45,477 nt of DNA from assembly GCA_031401035.1 (NCBI GenBank), contig JANNRA010000081.1, positions 1 to 45,477 of the forward strand. The letters run 5' to 3'. Position 1 is the stretch's first letter; every line of letters starts with the position of its first letter. This document shows, one piece after another, positions 27,863 through 36,675 of the stretch. The DNA is from JANNRA01 sp031401035. Lineage in GTDB: Bacteria; Desulfobacterota; Binatia; HRBIN30; CADEER01. The notes under the pieces are model-generated. The model made no database searches. It worked only from the letters and a program-made list of their open reading frames with translations, and was not told the origin of the DNA. The position numbers and the translations under genes were made by a program.

Positions 27863-30643
27863 TCAGTGCGAAACCTTGCCACCCGCGAGCACCGGATCGC
27901 CCTCGACGCGGGCGCGCGGGACGCGATTGAGCAGGAACGCCGGCTTGATGACTTTCACGTACGCCGGGACCAGGACCAGTCCGCCGAAGGTGTTGAATGT
28001 CATGAGCAATGCCAGGAGCATCCCCATCTCGGCCTGGAACTTGAGCGACGAGAACCACCAGAAGATGGTGCCGGCGACCATGGTCGAGGCGGTGAAAATG
28101 ATTGCCTTGCCGGTCGTCGCGGTGGCGTAGTCGACCGCTTCGTCCAGCTTTCCGATCTCGTCGTAGCAGTCGATCATGCGGCTGAAATGGTAGATGCCGT
28201 AATCGACTCCAACGCCGGCGCCGGCCGCGGCGATCGGCAGCGAGTTCACGTTGAGGTCGATGTTCGTCAGCACCATCAACGCCTCGGCGACAATCTGAGA
28301 CAAGATAACCGGAATCATCAGGATCGTGCTCGCGACGTGCGAGCCGTAGGTCAGGTACAGACACCAATAGACGATTGCCCAGATCAGCACCAAGTTCGTC
28401 CAGTACGAGTTCTCCACCGCCTGGTTCACGGCGGCGAGGATGCCGAACAGGCCGCCGGCGAACTTGAACTCGACGGCGCCATCCTTGCCCTCGCTGAAGC
28501 GTTTTCCGTAGGCGATGGACTGCTTGATGATGTCGTGGGAGTAGCCGCGGAAGAGCGTCAGGACGGTGCCGTAGCGCCCGGACGGGTCCATGTAGCGGTC
28601 GAGATCGCCGGCCGACGCCGAACTCGTGAAGACGTAGAAGAGCTGGCCGATCTCCTTTGGATTGTCCGGGATCAGGCCCCACTTCGGGTCGCCGTCGTGA
28701 TATAGTTGGGCCAGCCGCTTGACGATATCGATGATCGTCAGTGATCCGCTGGCGCTCGGCGCGCCCAGCATGTAGTCGGCGAACTCCTCGATCTCGCCGA
28801 GGGTTTTCGCGTTCTTGATGCCGTCCGGCTGTTTCGTGTCGGCGATGACGATCAACTGGCTGGCGCCGAGGAACTTCTCGTTCAGCTTGCGGAAGGCGAC
28901 GTTGTAGGGGTGGTCTGGAAAGAGCAGGGCGGCACCCGGCGTCATGTCGCCGACCTTGAGTTGGCGCGACACCGGCCAGCAGACGAGGAAGATGACCACC
29001 GTCAGGACGACCATCAGCCAGCGCCGCCAGCCTTCACTGGCCTGGATCGTGAGGTTCGTGACCCACGGGTAGATCGTCTCCGAGAAGTAGAAGAAGGTCC
29101 AGGCGATCGCCGGCATGGCGATGACCAGTCCCTCGCCGGCGTTGACGAACCCAGCGTAGCGCAGGCCGATGCCGAGCGCAGAGAAGGCGGCCAGGAACAG
29201 CCAGCCAACGCTCGCCGGGACGGCCCGGTCGTGCCAGATCCGCGCCGTCAGGACCGACCACACCCACCACACGACGCCGAGCAGCGCGATGAGCAGAATC
29301 ATCCGGTTTTCGAGCAGTCCCGAGGCGTAGCCGCCAAACGCCGCCAGCAGGCACAGGCCGAGAACGGCGTTGTTCAGGAGCATCGGCACCTGCTGCGACT
29401 GCAGTTCGTGGGTCTGCGGCGGCGGGTTGATGAAGCTGAGGATGATCGGGTGCAGCGTGACGACGCTGATGAAGATCGAGACGACCCAGAAACTGGCGAA
29501 GATCGCGACCTTCTGGATGAGGGGAATCGGCGCAACGGCGACCACCAGCAGGCCGATGCCGTCGGTGACGATCGAGGCGATGGCGGGTGGGAAGAGGGCC
29601 GAGTACGAGACCAGGATCGCCTTGTGCTTGTCGTGCAGCCGATAGAACTCTTCGTGGTAGCGATCCATCGATTGGACCGAATGACTCAAGGCACGCGCGG
29701 TCAGGAAGACCGGGATCACCAGCACCAGCGGGTCGAGGTTGAAACCGAGCACGACCGCGAGACCGAGCCCCCAGATGCTCGACAAGACGCCGGAGAAGAT
29801 CGGCACCCAGACGCCGGTCCAGGTGCGGAAGTACACGAACAGCAGGAACGAGAGCGCCGCGATGGTCGCCAGGAAGACCAGCAGGACCTGGTTCGTGTAC
29901 TGCAGCACCGACGTGTAGAGCCACGGGAAGCCGGTGATGAAGATGGTGTGGTTGGCGTCGTCCTCCGCCAGCTTCAGGGCCTGCAGTTTCTCGTTCAGGC
30001 TGCGGAAATCGAGGGCTTCCTCCCAGAACCCGGCATGCACCACGGCGGCGGTGTCGTCGAGCGACGTGAAGACGCCGCGCACGCCCTTGCTGGAGTAAAC
30101 GGCGAACTTGACGCGGTCGGCATCGGCCTGCGTCTGTGGCACGCCCGGATAGAACAGCTCCCGGATCTGCAACGCGCCTTCGCGGGCGGTGATGCTCTTC
30201 ACCTTGGGGTGCGCGATGGAGAGGATCTGGTAGGGCACGACGCCCTTGAGCAGCGTGATCTCCTTGGTGATGCGATCAAGTTTCTGCAGCGTCGCCGGGT
30301 TGTAGATGTCGCCGCTCTTGGTCTCGACGATGACCGACAAGATGTTGGCGCTGCCGAACATGCGGCGGAAGTCGGTGTAGATCTGGATGTACGGGTCGGG
30401 TCCGGGTTTGACGATCGACTTGACGATGCACCCGGGCAGGCCCTTGCCGTCGGCGCGGCATTCGGCGAACGAGTCGGCGAAGGTGCGGTACTTTGGATAG
30501 AAGTCGAAGAAGTCGGTGTGCAGCCGCATCTTCGTCATCTCGAAGGCAAAAAACGCGGTCAGCAGGGCCACCGCGATCGTCACGGTCCAACGGTAGTTGA
30601 GGACAAATCGCAGGTACGCTTCGACCAGTTTCTTCGGAATCAT
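27863..30643 (-). CDS. RND-family (MMPL-like) exporter
   Basis: The 926-residue inner-membrane transporter has the duplicated RND/MMPL plan: TM1 (about 17-36), a large periplasmic domain (to about 245), a five-helix block (about 250-425), then TM7 and second half with another periplasmic domain (about 555-735) and a C-terminal helix block (about 740-905). The motif around IYHFSRMIDCYDE in the second block corresponds to the conserved TM4/TM10-side region of HpnN/MMPL-type hydrophobe exporters. There is an extra two-to-four-helix stretch in the middle (about 435-550). It starts 31 bases after the YCF48 gene. Substrates of such RND proteins are usually hydrophobic (sterols, hopanoids, fatty-acid derivatives); the cargo here is unknown. 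Confidence 0.9.
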   Translation of the reverse strand: MIPKKLVEAYLRFVLNYRWTVTIAVALLTAFFAFEMTKMRLHTDFFDFYPKYRTFADSFAECRADGKGLPGCIVKSIVKPGPDPYIQIYTDFRRMFGSANILSVIVETKSGDIYNPATLQKLDRITKEITLLKGVVPYQILSIAHPKVKSITAREGALQIRELFYPGVPQTQADADRVKFAVYSSKGVRGVFTSLDDTAAVVHAGFWEEALDFRSLNEKLQALKLAEDDANHTIFITGFPWLYTSVLQYTNQVLLVFLATIAALSFLLFVYFRTWTGVWVPIFSGVLSSIWGLGLAVVLGFNLDPLVLVIPVFLTARALSHSVQSMDRYHEEFYRLHDKHKAILVSYSALFPPAIASIVTDGIGLLVVAVAPIPLIQKVAIFASFWVVSIFISVVTLHPIILSFINPPPQTHELQSQQVPMLLNNAVLGLCLLAAFGGYASGLLENRMILLIALLGVVWWVWSVLTARIWHDRAVPASVGWLFLAAFSALGIGLRYAGFVNAGEGLVIAMPAIAWTFFYFSETIYPWVTNLTIQASEGWRRWLMVVLTVVIFLVCWPVSRQLKVGDMTPGAALLFPDHPYNVAFRKLNEKFLGASQLIVIADTKQPDGIKNAKTLGEIEEFADYMLGAPSASGSLTIIDIVKRLAQLYHDGDPKWGLIPDNPKEIGQLFYVFTSSASAGDLDRYMDPSGRYGTVLTLFRGYSHDIIKQSIAYGKRFSEGKDGAVEFKFAGGLFGILAAVNQAVENSYWTNLVLIWAIVYWCLYLTYGSHVASTILMIPVILSQIVAEALMVLTNIDLNVNSLPIAAAGAGVGVDYGIYHFSRMIDCYDEIGKLDEAVDYATATTGKAIIFTASTMVAGTIFWWFSSLKFQAEMGMLLALLMTFNTFGGLVLVPAYVKVIKPAFLLNRVPRARVEGDPVLAGGKVSH

Positions 30644-30674
30644 CGTATCCCCTTCTGACTCGATCCGGCCGAGC

Positions 30675-31697
30675 TCAGGAACCCGCGAGTTCGCGGAACT
30701 GCGCGCCTTCGGTAATCAGGATCATGCCATCGCTGCCGACGATCAGCCCGCCAGTGCCCTGGTTCAGCGCGATGCCGCGGAACCAGTTGCCGGCCAGCTT
30801 GATGGGCAGATCGGCCCGTTCCCAGGTGGCGCCGCCGTCGGTCGTGCGAAGCAACATGCCGCTGTCGCCGATGACCCATCCGATCTTTCCCTGCATGGCG
30901 ACATCGTACAGACCGAGCACGAATCCCTCGCGGCTGGGCACGCGCACCGGCTCCCAGGTCTGTCCGCCGTTGGAGGTGCGCAGGAGCACCTCTTCGATGC
31001 CGGTCGCGAACCCGTTGTTCTCGTCCGCGAATTGCACGCCGAACAGGGTGGTCTCGACCGGGCTCTTCTGCGCCGACCACGTCTTCCCGCCATCCGCGGT
31101 CATGAAGATCACCCCGAACTCGCCCACCACCCAGCCCTTCTCGGGAGTGACGAAGTGGATATCGTACAAAAGGACGTCACCGGGTTGGACGATCTCGGCG
31201 ATATCCTCGGGCAGCACCAGGTCCGCCGGCAGCGGCACGGAGGTCCAGGTCTGGCCGCCGTCTTCGGTGCGGATCATGGCGCCGAAATCGCCGACGGCCA
31301 TGCCGACCTGGGGCGTCGAGAAGTCGACGCTGAGGAGATCCCGCTTGGTGCCGGTCTCGAGCTTCTCCCAGGTCTGGCCCTGGTCGCGACTGCGCATCGC
31401 CAGACCCTTCTGGCCGATGAGGACGACCGTGCCGTCGGTCAGGCAGGCGACATCGAGAAAAGCGACGCGCGTGCCCGCCTCCGAGCGGGAGAACGTCTGG
31501 CCGCCATCCGTCGTGTGGTAGATGCGACCCAACTCGCCGACGACCCAAGCGTCCTTGTCGGAGGAGAAGCAGGCCGAGAACAGATTCTGCCGGATGTCGC
31601 TGCGCGGCACCGGAGCCGAATCCGCGCCGAATGCCGGCGCGCAGAGGGCGCAGGACGCCGCCGCGAGGACGAAGAGCCTTCGAGTGCTTGGAGTCAC
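30675..31697 (-). CDS. YCF48/BNR-repeat beta-propeller protein (secreted)
   Basis: The 340-residue product has a signal peptide (1 to about 25, ending APAFGA) and about six photosystem-assembly YCF48-type propeller repeats with the signature hxxTxDGGxTW: IYHTTDGGQTFS, MRSRDQGQTWEK, IRTEDGGQTWTS, FMTADGGKTWSA, LRTSNGGQTWEP and LRTTDGGATWER. GTG 31697 is chosen: AGAGG is about eight bases upstream, and the only earlier in-frame start, TTG 31703, is too close to it. In RND/DUF1329/DUF1302 loci a YCF48 protein is a regular member; it may assemble or scaffold the complex in the periplasm (inference). Confidence 0.88.
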   Translation of the reverse strand: MTPSTRRLFVLAAASCALCAPAFGADSAPVPRSDIRQNLFSACFSSDKDAWVVGELGRIYHTTDGGQTFSRSEAGTRVAFLDVACLTDGTVVLIGQKGLAMRSRDQGQTWEKLETGTKRDLLSVDFSTPQVGMAVGDFGAMIRTEDGGQTWTSVPLPADLVLPEDIAEIVQPGDVLLYDIHFVTPEKGWVVGEFGVIFMTADGGKTWSAQKSPVETTLFGVQFADENNGFATGIEEVLLRTSNGGQTWEPVRVPSREGFVLGLYDVAMQGKIGWVIGDSGMLLRTTDGGATWERADLPIKLAGNWFRGIALNQGTGGLIVGSDGMILITEGAQFRELAGS

Positions 31698-31743
31698 AAC
31701 CAACCTCTATGACGAGTCATGGACAATTGTGGAAGAAGACGGG

Positions 31744-31778
31744 CGTCCGGCGGGGTGGATGAGCCGCCCTGCCGGACG
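31744..31778 (-). terminator. Intra-operon hairpin between DUF1302 and YCF48 genes
   Basis: CGTCCGGC (31744-31751) pairs with 31771-31778, extended by three G-C pairs and one G-T pair around an 11-base loop. In the leftward transcript it is followed by a pyrimidine-rich CCCGUCUUCUUCC. It could be a partial terminator or mRNA stabiliser, giving more porin than transporter. Confidence 0.45.
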
Positions 31779-31800
31779 GTTACGGCACGGTTCAGTTGCG

Positions 31801-33705
31801 TCAGATGACGTAGTCGATCTGGAACAGGACGTTGTCGCGATCGCGCAGCAAGCTGACCCCGGAGCCGCCGAACAGGCGGTTGGCGCGCAGGAAGCTGTAG
31901 CTGAACGTGAAGCGGAACGGGTCGCGACTCAGGGTGATGGCTGGCTGCGCGACAAACGCCCCACCCCAGTCGTAGACGAGCGTCAGACTCGGCACGACCT
32001 GGCCGCTGTGGTAGGCGGTCGAGATCAGCAGGGTCTGCAGGTATTGGTCCACCGGATTGTGCACGAGGACCGACTGCGACGCCCCCGACTGGAGGAACGG
32101 CGGCTGCAGGTCGAACGCCGGCACCGGCAGCACCTCGCCGGCGAACACCTTGGGGTTCTGGCGCTGGACGGCGCAGTTCGGGTCGGAACTGTTGCAGCGC
32201 TTCGCCGCCCCGTTGAGGTGCTTGTAGAAGAACTGGTGGGTGATGAAGAACGACTGGTTCGGGTTCAGCCAGCGGATGAACTGGTTGGTGTCGAGACCGA
32301 GCACGAAGTTCCACGAGTCGCCGTAGCGCCGCCCGTTCGTGCAGAAGGTGCCGTTTTCGGTTGTCACAAGCCGGCCGCGCGAGCAACCACCGGTCGCGTA
32401 CACGAAGGGATCGAGCTGCTGCTGCGAGGCGCGCGGCTCGCCGGCGAAATAGGCGAGCTCGTAGCGCACGATCGGCTGGCCGCTGAGGAACATCGCGCGC
32501 GCCCAGTCGACCGGGAAGCCGAATGTCGACGCGATGCCGGTGATGGACACGCGCGGCGCGGTCTGCACCGTGTTGGCGAGGAATCCGGCCGCCGGACCGG
32601 CGCCGATCGCCAACGGGAAACTCGAACTCACGTAGCTCTGCACCATCGGCGTATCCAGGTAAGTGTAGTAGTGCGCGAGGCTGAACTCCATCTCGTCGAC
32701 AACCGGCACCTCGGTGTTGAAGTTGAGGCGGAAGCCGCCGCGCGTATCCTTGATAACACGCTGCGGGTGGGTGCGCTGAGCCTGGGTCGTCGCGCTCGGA
32801 TCGCCGAGGTTGGGCAGAGACCACGGCGACCCGACGGGAATGCCGGGGTCGAACGCGACGCGCTCATCGATAGCGGCGTACGCTTCGATGAACGCCTCAT
32901 AGAAAGGGCCGACCTCACCGAAGCGGTAATTCGCCAGCAGCATGTCGAGCGGGACGCGCCGCTCGTCGAGTGGGATCAGGAAGCCGCCGAAGCTGTTGTC
33001 GACCGGGTTGATGTTGTCGAGCAGGCGGAACGCATCGGTCTGGCCCCACGAGCGGATCTGCCGGCCGAAGCGCACCAGGAGGTTGGACACCTGCGCCTCG
33101 AGGTAGGCCTGGTACAGCTGGTTGCGGACGACGGCGACCGAACGCAGGCGGCGGCGGTCGCGGCCGATTGGCGCGACATTGCCGGAGAAGTCGGGAACGA
33201 GGATCTTGTTGTAGAACTGATAGGCGGTCCGGTACTCGGAGGGGCCGTAATCGTACACACCCTCGTACTCGCCGCGGTAGGTCAGATGGTACTTGAAGCG
33301 CTTGAACTTGAACGGCAGGTTGTTGAGCAGTGCCAGGGGGCCGAAGCCCTCATCCAGCAAGCGCGAGAGGTTGTGATCCATCTCGGCTTCGACGTATGTC
33401 CGCTGCTGGCGCAGGTGTCCGGCCGGCGACACGGGAAACGTCAGGGACTTGTAGACGACGCGCTCGGGCGAGGCCGGCACGGCGCCGCCGTTGGAGCCGC
33501 CGCAGACGTTCTTGTCCCCGACGTTGTTGCAGATCCGGACATCGGTGTTCTGCGTGCCGACGCGTGCCGCCGTGTAGGCGCGCACTCCGAGATTGATCTC
33601 GCCATTCTCGTCCAGGGCGGCGCCCCATGATACGCCGCTCAGACAGAGCACTGCCGCTACCGACCAGAGACCCCAACGCCCCCAGCTCAACGCACGCCGC
33701 GCCAT
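31801..33705 (-). CDS. DUF1302 outer-membrane beta-barrel protein
   Basis: The 634-residue product has a signal peptide (1 to about 29, with Arg-rich n-region and ending SWGA) and a DUF1302 domain predicted as an outer-membrane beta-barrel: alternating amphipathic strands throughout, the family motif RTYVEAEMDHNLSRLLDEG, FGRQIRSWGQTDAFRLLDNINPVDNSF, and a final FQIDYVI strand. ATG 33705 has GGAGGG about seven bases upstream; the upstream open frame is not conserved-looking. It is the first gene of the leftward four-gene export locus and should be the outer-membrane channel or receptor for the RND cargo (inference). Confidence 0.9.
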   Translation of the reverse strand: MARRALSWGRWGLWSVAAVLCLSGVSWGAALDENGEINLGVRAYTAARVGTQNTDVRICNNVGDKNVCGGSNGGAVPASPERVVYKSLTFPVSPAGHLRQQRTYVEAEMDHNLSRLLDEGFGPLALLNNLPFKFKRFKYHLTYRGEYEGVYDYGPSEYRTAYQFYNKILVPDFSGNVAPIGRDRRRLRSVAVVRNQLYQAYLEAQVSNLLVRFGRQIRSWGQTDAFRLLDNINPVDNSFGGFLIPLDERRVPLDMLLANYRFGEVGPFYEAFIEAYAAIDERVAFDPGIPVGSPWSLPNLGDPSATTQAQRTHPQRVIKDTRGGFRLNFNTEVPVVDEMEFSLAHYYTYLDTPMVQSYVSSSFPLAIGAGPAAGFLANTVQTAPRVSITGIASTFGFPVDWARAMFLSGQPIVRYELAYFAGEPRASQQQLDPFVYATGGCSRGRLVTTENGTFCTNGRRYGDSWNFVLGLDTNQFIRWLNPNQSFFITHQFFYKHLNGAAKRCNSSDPNCAVQRQNPKVFAGEVLPVPAFDLQPPFLQSGASQSVLVHNPVDQYLQTLLISTAYHSGQVVPSLTLVYDWGGAFVAQPAITLSRDPFRFTFSYSFLRANRLFGGSGVSLLRDRDNVLFQIDYVI

Positions 33706-33781
33706 TCGAGACCCTCCTCTGTCGATACGGTGATGCCCGTACGGCTCCCCCCAAGGTGCCGGCAAGCAGGCGGGTGCTTAC

Positions 33782-35062
33782 GTGAGTGCGTTCCGCGTTG
33801 TCAAGTGGATTCCGGACCGCGGCGCGCGTTGCTGCGTCGCTGGTATTTGCGCGTCCGCTTTGCACTTTCTCGCCAGTACGAGTTTCGCGATGGGGCCCGA
33901 CTGGACGGTCGCGCTGGTGCCGGCCGAACGCCTCGATTGCCTGCTCGGGCGATCCGAGGCGACGGTCGCCATGCTGGCCTGCGGGGGCCGCTGTGAGCCG
34001 GTGCCGTGGCAGCTCGACGAGCGTGCGGCGGACGGCCGCCTGGTCCTGGACGCCGGTCCCGAACCCAATCGCGACGACCCCGCGGGCGTGTTCGACGCGA
34101 ACGATGAGCTGCTGTGGATGGTCGCCGACAGCGGCCGCCGCGCCCGCCCGGGGGAGTTACCGGCGGCGGAATGCCGCCTCGAGTTGACGGTGCGCCGCGG
34201 CAACGAGGTTGCGTGGGTCTATCTGGTATCGAGCGCGGGGCCGGCGCCCCGCTCGGCGCGCCGCTATGTGCGCTACGACGCCGAGGCCGATCGCATCGAG
34301 ACTGACCGCGTCGCCATCGGCTTCGCAGCGCCAACGGCGCGGCTGCTGGCGCTGCGCGGGACCGATGGCGCGTTGGGCGCCAACCTACTCGACCGGCTCA
34401 AGGTCCGCGCCGCGGCCTGGTTCCTCGGCCTTATCCCGCTCGGGCGCGACGAGGATGATATCGAGCACCGCTTCGCGGCGTGGCGCGTCGGTCCGATTCG
34501 CGCCTTGCGTCGGGAGTACCAGTGGGTGCGGCTCACGTCGTGGCTGCGCACGCCGATCTTCGAGACCGAGACGCTGGTGACCCGCGACGCGATGACGCTG
34601 CCCGTGCGCTTGCGGCTCAACTACCGACCGACAACCTTCTTCAGCGATATCGAGATCGTCGCGGCACTCGACTTTCGCGCTCTCGATGGGTGGCAGGTGG
34701 TCACCAGCGGCGGTGCCACGGCCGTCGTCGGCGGCGCCGGCGGACCGATCGCTGGGCCTGCTGACTGGGTGGCCCTGCGCGGTCCGGACGCCACACTGGT
34801 CTTGGAGTTGCTCGTCGGCGAGTCGCTGCGCAGCCTCGCGCCGACGGTCGTCTACCGGACTGGCGAGGCGGCGCAGCCCCCCGAGGAAGTACCCGGCGAG
34901 CGGCCGGGGCTCGGCTACGCCCTGACCGCCTGGTCGCAGATCGAGCCCGGCGAGCACTGGTTCGCTGCCCGCGCCTACGCGCTGCCGCGCGACGTCGACT
35001 TGCGGGTCTTCGCGCGCGCGCGTGTCGATCCGCTCGCCATCGAGGTCGCCCGCACACGCTAA
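33782..35062 (+). CDS. Unrecognised secreted protein, divergent from the export locus
   Basis: The 426-residue product begins at GTG 33782 with a likely signal peptide (hydrophobic VAGICASALHFLASTSFA, about 19-36). The mature part is rich in beta-strand patterns: WTVALVPAERLDCLLG, VPWQLDERAADGRLVLD, then FDANDELLWMVADSGRRARPGELP, WVYLVSS, a central YVRYDAEADRIETDRVAIGF, and a C-terminal stretch ending DVDLRVFARARVDP. The VPWQLDE / DANDELLWMV pattern recalls large secreted or surface proteins that bind sugars, but I do not recognise a family and assign no function. It shares a 76-base spacer with the DUF1302 gene, so co-regulation is possible. Confidence 0.7.
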   Translation: MSAFRVVKWIPDRGARCCVAGICASALHFLASTSFAMGPDWTVALVPAERLDCLLGRSEATVAMLACGGRCEPVPWQLDERAADGRLVLDAGPEPNRDDPAGVFDANDELLWMVADSGRRARPGELPAAECRLELTVRRGNEVAWVYLVSSAGPAPRSARRYVRYDAEADRIETDRVAIGFAAPTARLLALRGTDGALGANLLDRLKVRAAAWFLGLIPLGRDEDDIEHRFAAWRVGPIRALRREYQWVRLTSWLRTPIFETETLVTRDAMTLPVRLRLNYRPTTFFSDIEIVAALDFRALDGWQVVTSGGATAVVGGAGGPIAGPADWVALRGPDATLVLELLVGESLRSLAPTVVYRTGEAAQPPEEVPGERPGLGYALTAWSQIEPGEHWFAARAYALPRDVDLRVFARARVDPLAIEVARTR

Positions 35063-35083
35063 ACCCGCCCCGGCGCCGTCCGT

Positions 35084-36610
35084 TCAGGCTGGCGCGCGAT
35101 CGAGGCTGCGGTATTGCACCGCTTCCGCCACATGTGCGGCAGCGATCGCCTCGCTCCCCGCCAGATCGGCGATCGTGCGCGCCACCTTGAGCACGCGCGC
35201 ATAGGCCCGGGCGCTCATCCCGAGGGCGTCCATGGCGCGTTCGAGGAGGCGCTCGGCAGCGGCGTCGACGGTGGCGAAGTGTCCGAGATCGCGCGCTGTC
35301 ATCTGCGCGTTGCAGAACAGGGAACGACCAGCGAAGCGGGCGAGTTGCCTGCGACGCGCGGTTTCCACCCGTGCGCGGATGCCGGTCGAGTCGTCGCCGC
35401 ACGGCGCCGTGGCGAGCGCCCGGTAGGCCACGGCGCGGACGTCGACGTGCAGGTCGATGCGATCGAGCAAGGGACCGGACAGCCGACTGCGATAGCGTTG
35501 CATCTGCGCCGCGGAGCAGGTGCAGACGTGTTGCGGATCGCCGAGATAGCCGCACGGGCAGGGGTTCATCGCCGCGGCCAGCATCACGTCGGCGGGAAAC
35601 GTCACCGACCCGGCGACGCGCGCGATGGTGATGCGCCGCTCCTCGAGCGGCTGGCGCAGGACTTCGAGCACGTTCTTGCGGAACTCCGGCAGCTCGTCGA
35701 GGAACAGGACGCCGCGGTGCGCCAACGACACCTCGCCCGGCCGGGGGACGCTCCCACCCCCGATCAGGCCGGCGTCGCTGATGCTGTGGTGCGGCGCGCG
35801 AAAGGGGCGCGCCGTGAGTAGCGAGCGCCCGCGTAGCAGGCCGACGACGCTGTGAACGCGGCTGGCTTCCAGCGCCTCCTCGAGGGTCAGACTGGGGAGG
35901 ATGCTCGGTAGGCGCTGCGCCAGCATCGTCTTGCCGGATCCGGGGGGGCCGACGAGGAGGATGTTGTGGCCACCAGCCGCGGCCACCTCGAGGGCCCGCT
36001 TGACACTGTCCTGGCCGCGCACGTCGCCGAAGTCGAGCTCGTTGCGCACGGTGTTGGCGAGGATGGCGGCGAGATCCACGCGCAGCGGCGCGATCTCGCG
36101 TTCGCCGCGCAGAAACGCGACCGCCTCCGCCAGCGTCTCCACCGGCAGAACCTCGAAGTCCGGCAGCACCGCGGCCTCGCGGGCGTTGGCGTCGGGCAGC
36201 AACAGCCCCCGCATGCCGCGCGCGCGCCCCCCGGCCGCGATCGGCAGGGCGCCGCGCACCGACTTTACCCGCCCGTCGAGCGAGAGCTCGCCGAGCATCA
36301 CCCAGCCGCGCAGGGCGTCGCGTGGCAACTGTCCAGACGCGGCCAGGATCCCGATCGCGATCGGGAGGTCGAAGGCCGAGCCCTCCTTACGTAGGTCGGC
36401 GGGGGCGAGGTTGATCACCACCTTGCGAGCCGGGAACGCATAGCCGGAATTGCGCAGGGCGGCGCGAACCCGGTGCGTGCCTTCCTTTACGGCGCCTTCG
36501 GGCAGGCCGACGATGTCGAAACCGGGGAGGCCGCCGGCGATGTCGACTTCGACGTCGACCGGAAGGCCCTCGACGCCGTGGATCGTTCCTGAGTGGACGC
36601 TTGCCAGCAT
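35084..36610 (-). CDS. comM: ComM/YifB-family Mg-chelatase-like AAA+ ATPase
   Basis: The 508-residue protein has the N-terminal Lon-protease-S5-like ChlI domain (about 18-145), a AAA+ ATPase domain with Walker A GPPGSGKT and Walker B VLFLDELPEF, a Cys-rich insertion (NPCPCGYLGDPQHVCTC), and a C-terminal helical domain (MTARDLGHFATVDAAAERLLERAM...). ComM is a hexameric helicase that drives branch migration during natural transformation. ATG 36610 gives the family N-terminus (MLASVHSGTIHGVEG); earlier ATGs at 36634 and 36645 are less family-like. It is divergent from dprA, another transformation gene, across a 65-base AT-rich spacer. Confidence 0.92.
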   Translation of the reverse strand: MLASVHSGTIHGVEGLPVDVEVDIAGGLPGFDIVGLPEGAVKEGTHRVRAALRNSGYAFPARKVVINLAPADLRKEGSAFDLPIAIGILAASGQLPRDALRGWVMLGELSLDGRVKSVRGALPIAAGGRARGMRGLLLPDANAREAAVLPDFEVLPVETLAEAVAFLRGEREIAPLRVDLAAILANTVRNELDFGDVRGQDSVKRALEVAAAGGHNILLVGPPGSGKTMLAQRLPSILPSLTLEEALEASRVHSVVGLLRGRSLLTARPFRAPHHSISDAGLIGGGSVPRPGEVSLAHRGVLFLDELPEFRKNVLEVLRQPLEERRITIARVAGSVTFPADVMLAAAMNPCPCGYLGDPQHVCTCSAAQMQRYRSRLSGPLLDRIDLHVDVRAVAYRALATAPCGDDSTGIRARVETARRRQLARFAGRSLFCNAQMTARDLGHFATVDAAAERLLERAMDALGMSARAYARVLKVARTIADLAGSEAIAAAHVAEAVQYRSLDRAPA

Positions 36611-36675
36611 AATAAAAGATGGAAATGTAGACATAATCGATAGCATATTATATATCCACTTGTCGAGGAGGGGCG
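36611..36675. promoter_or_regulatory. Shared AT-rich divergent promoter region of comM and dprA
   Basis: This spacer is the AT-richest short stretch of the window. On the + strand TAGACA (36628-36633) and TATATC (36651-36656) are 17 bases apart and serve dprA. On the minus strand a perfect TATAAT (complement of 36647-36652) can serve comM, with no clear -35. The two promoters overlap, so one regulator could control both. Confidence 0.6.
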
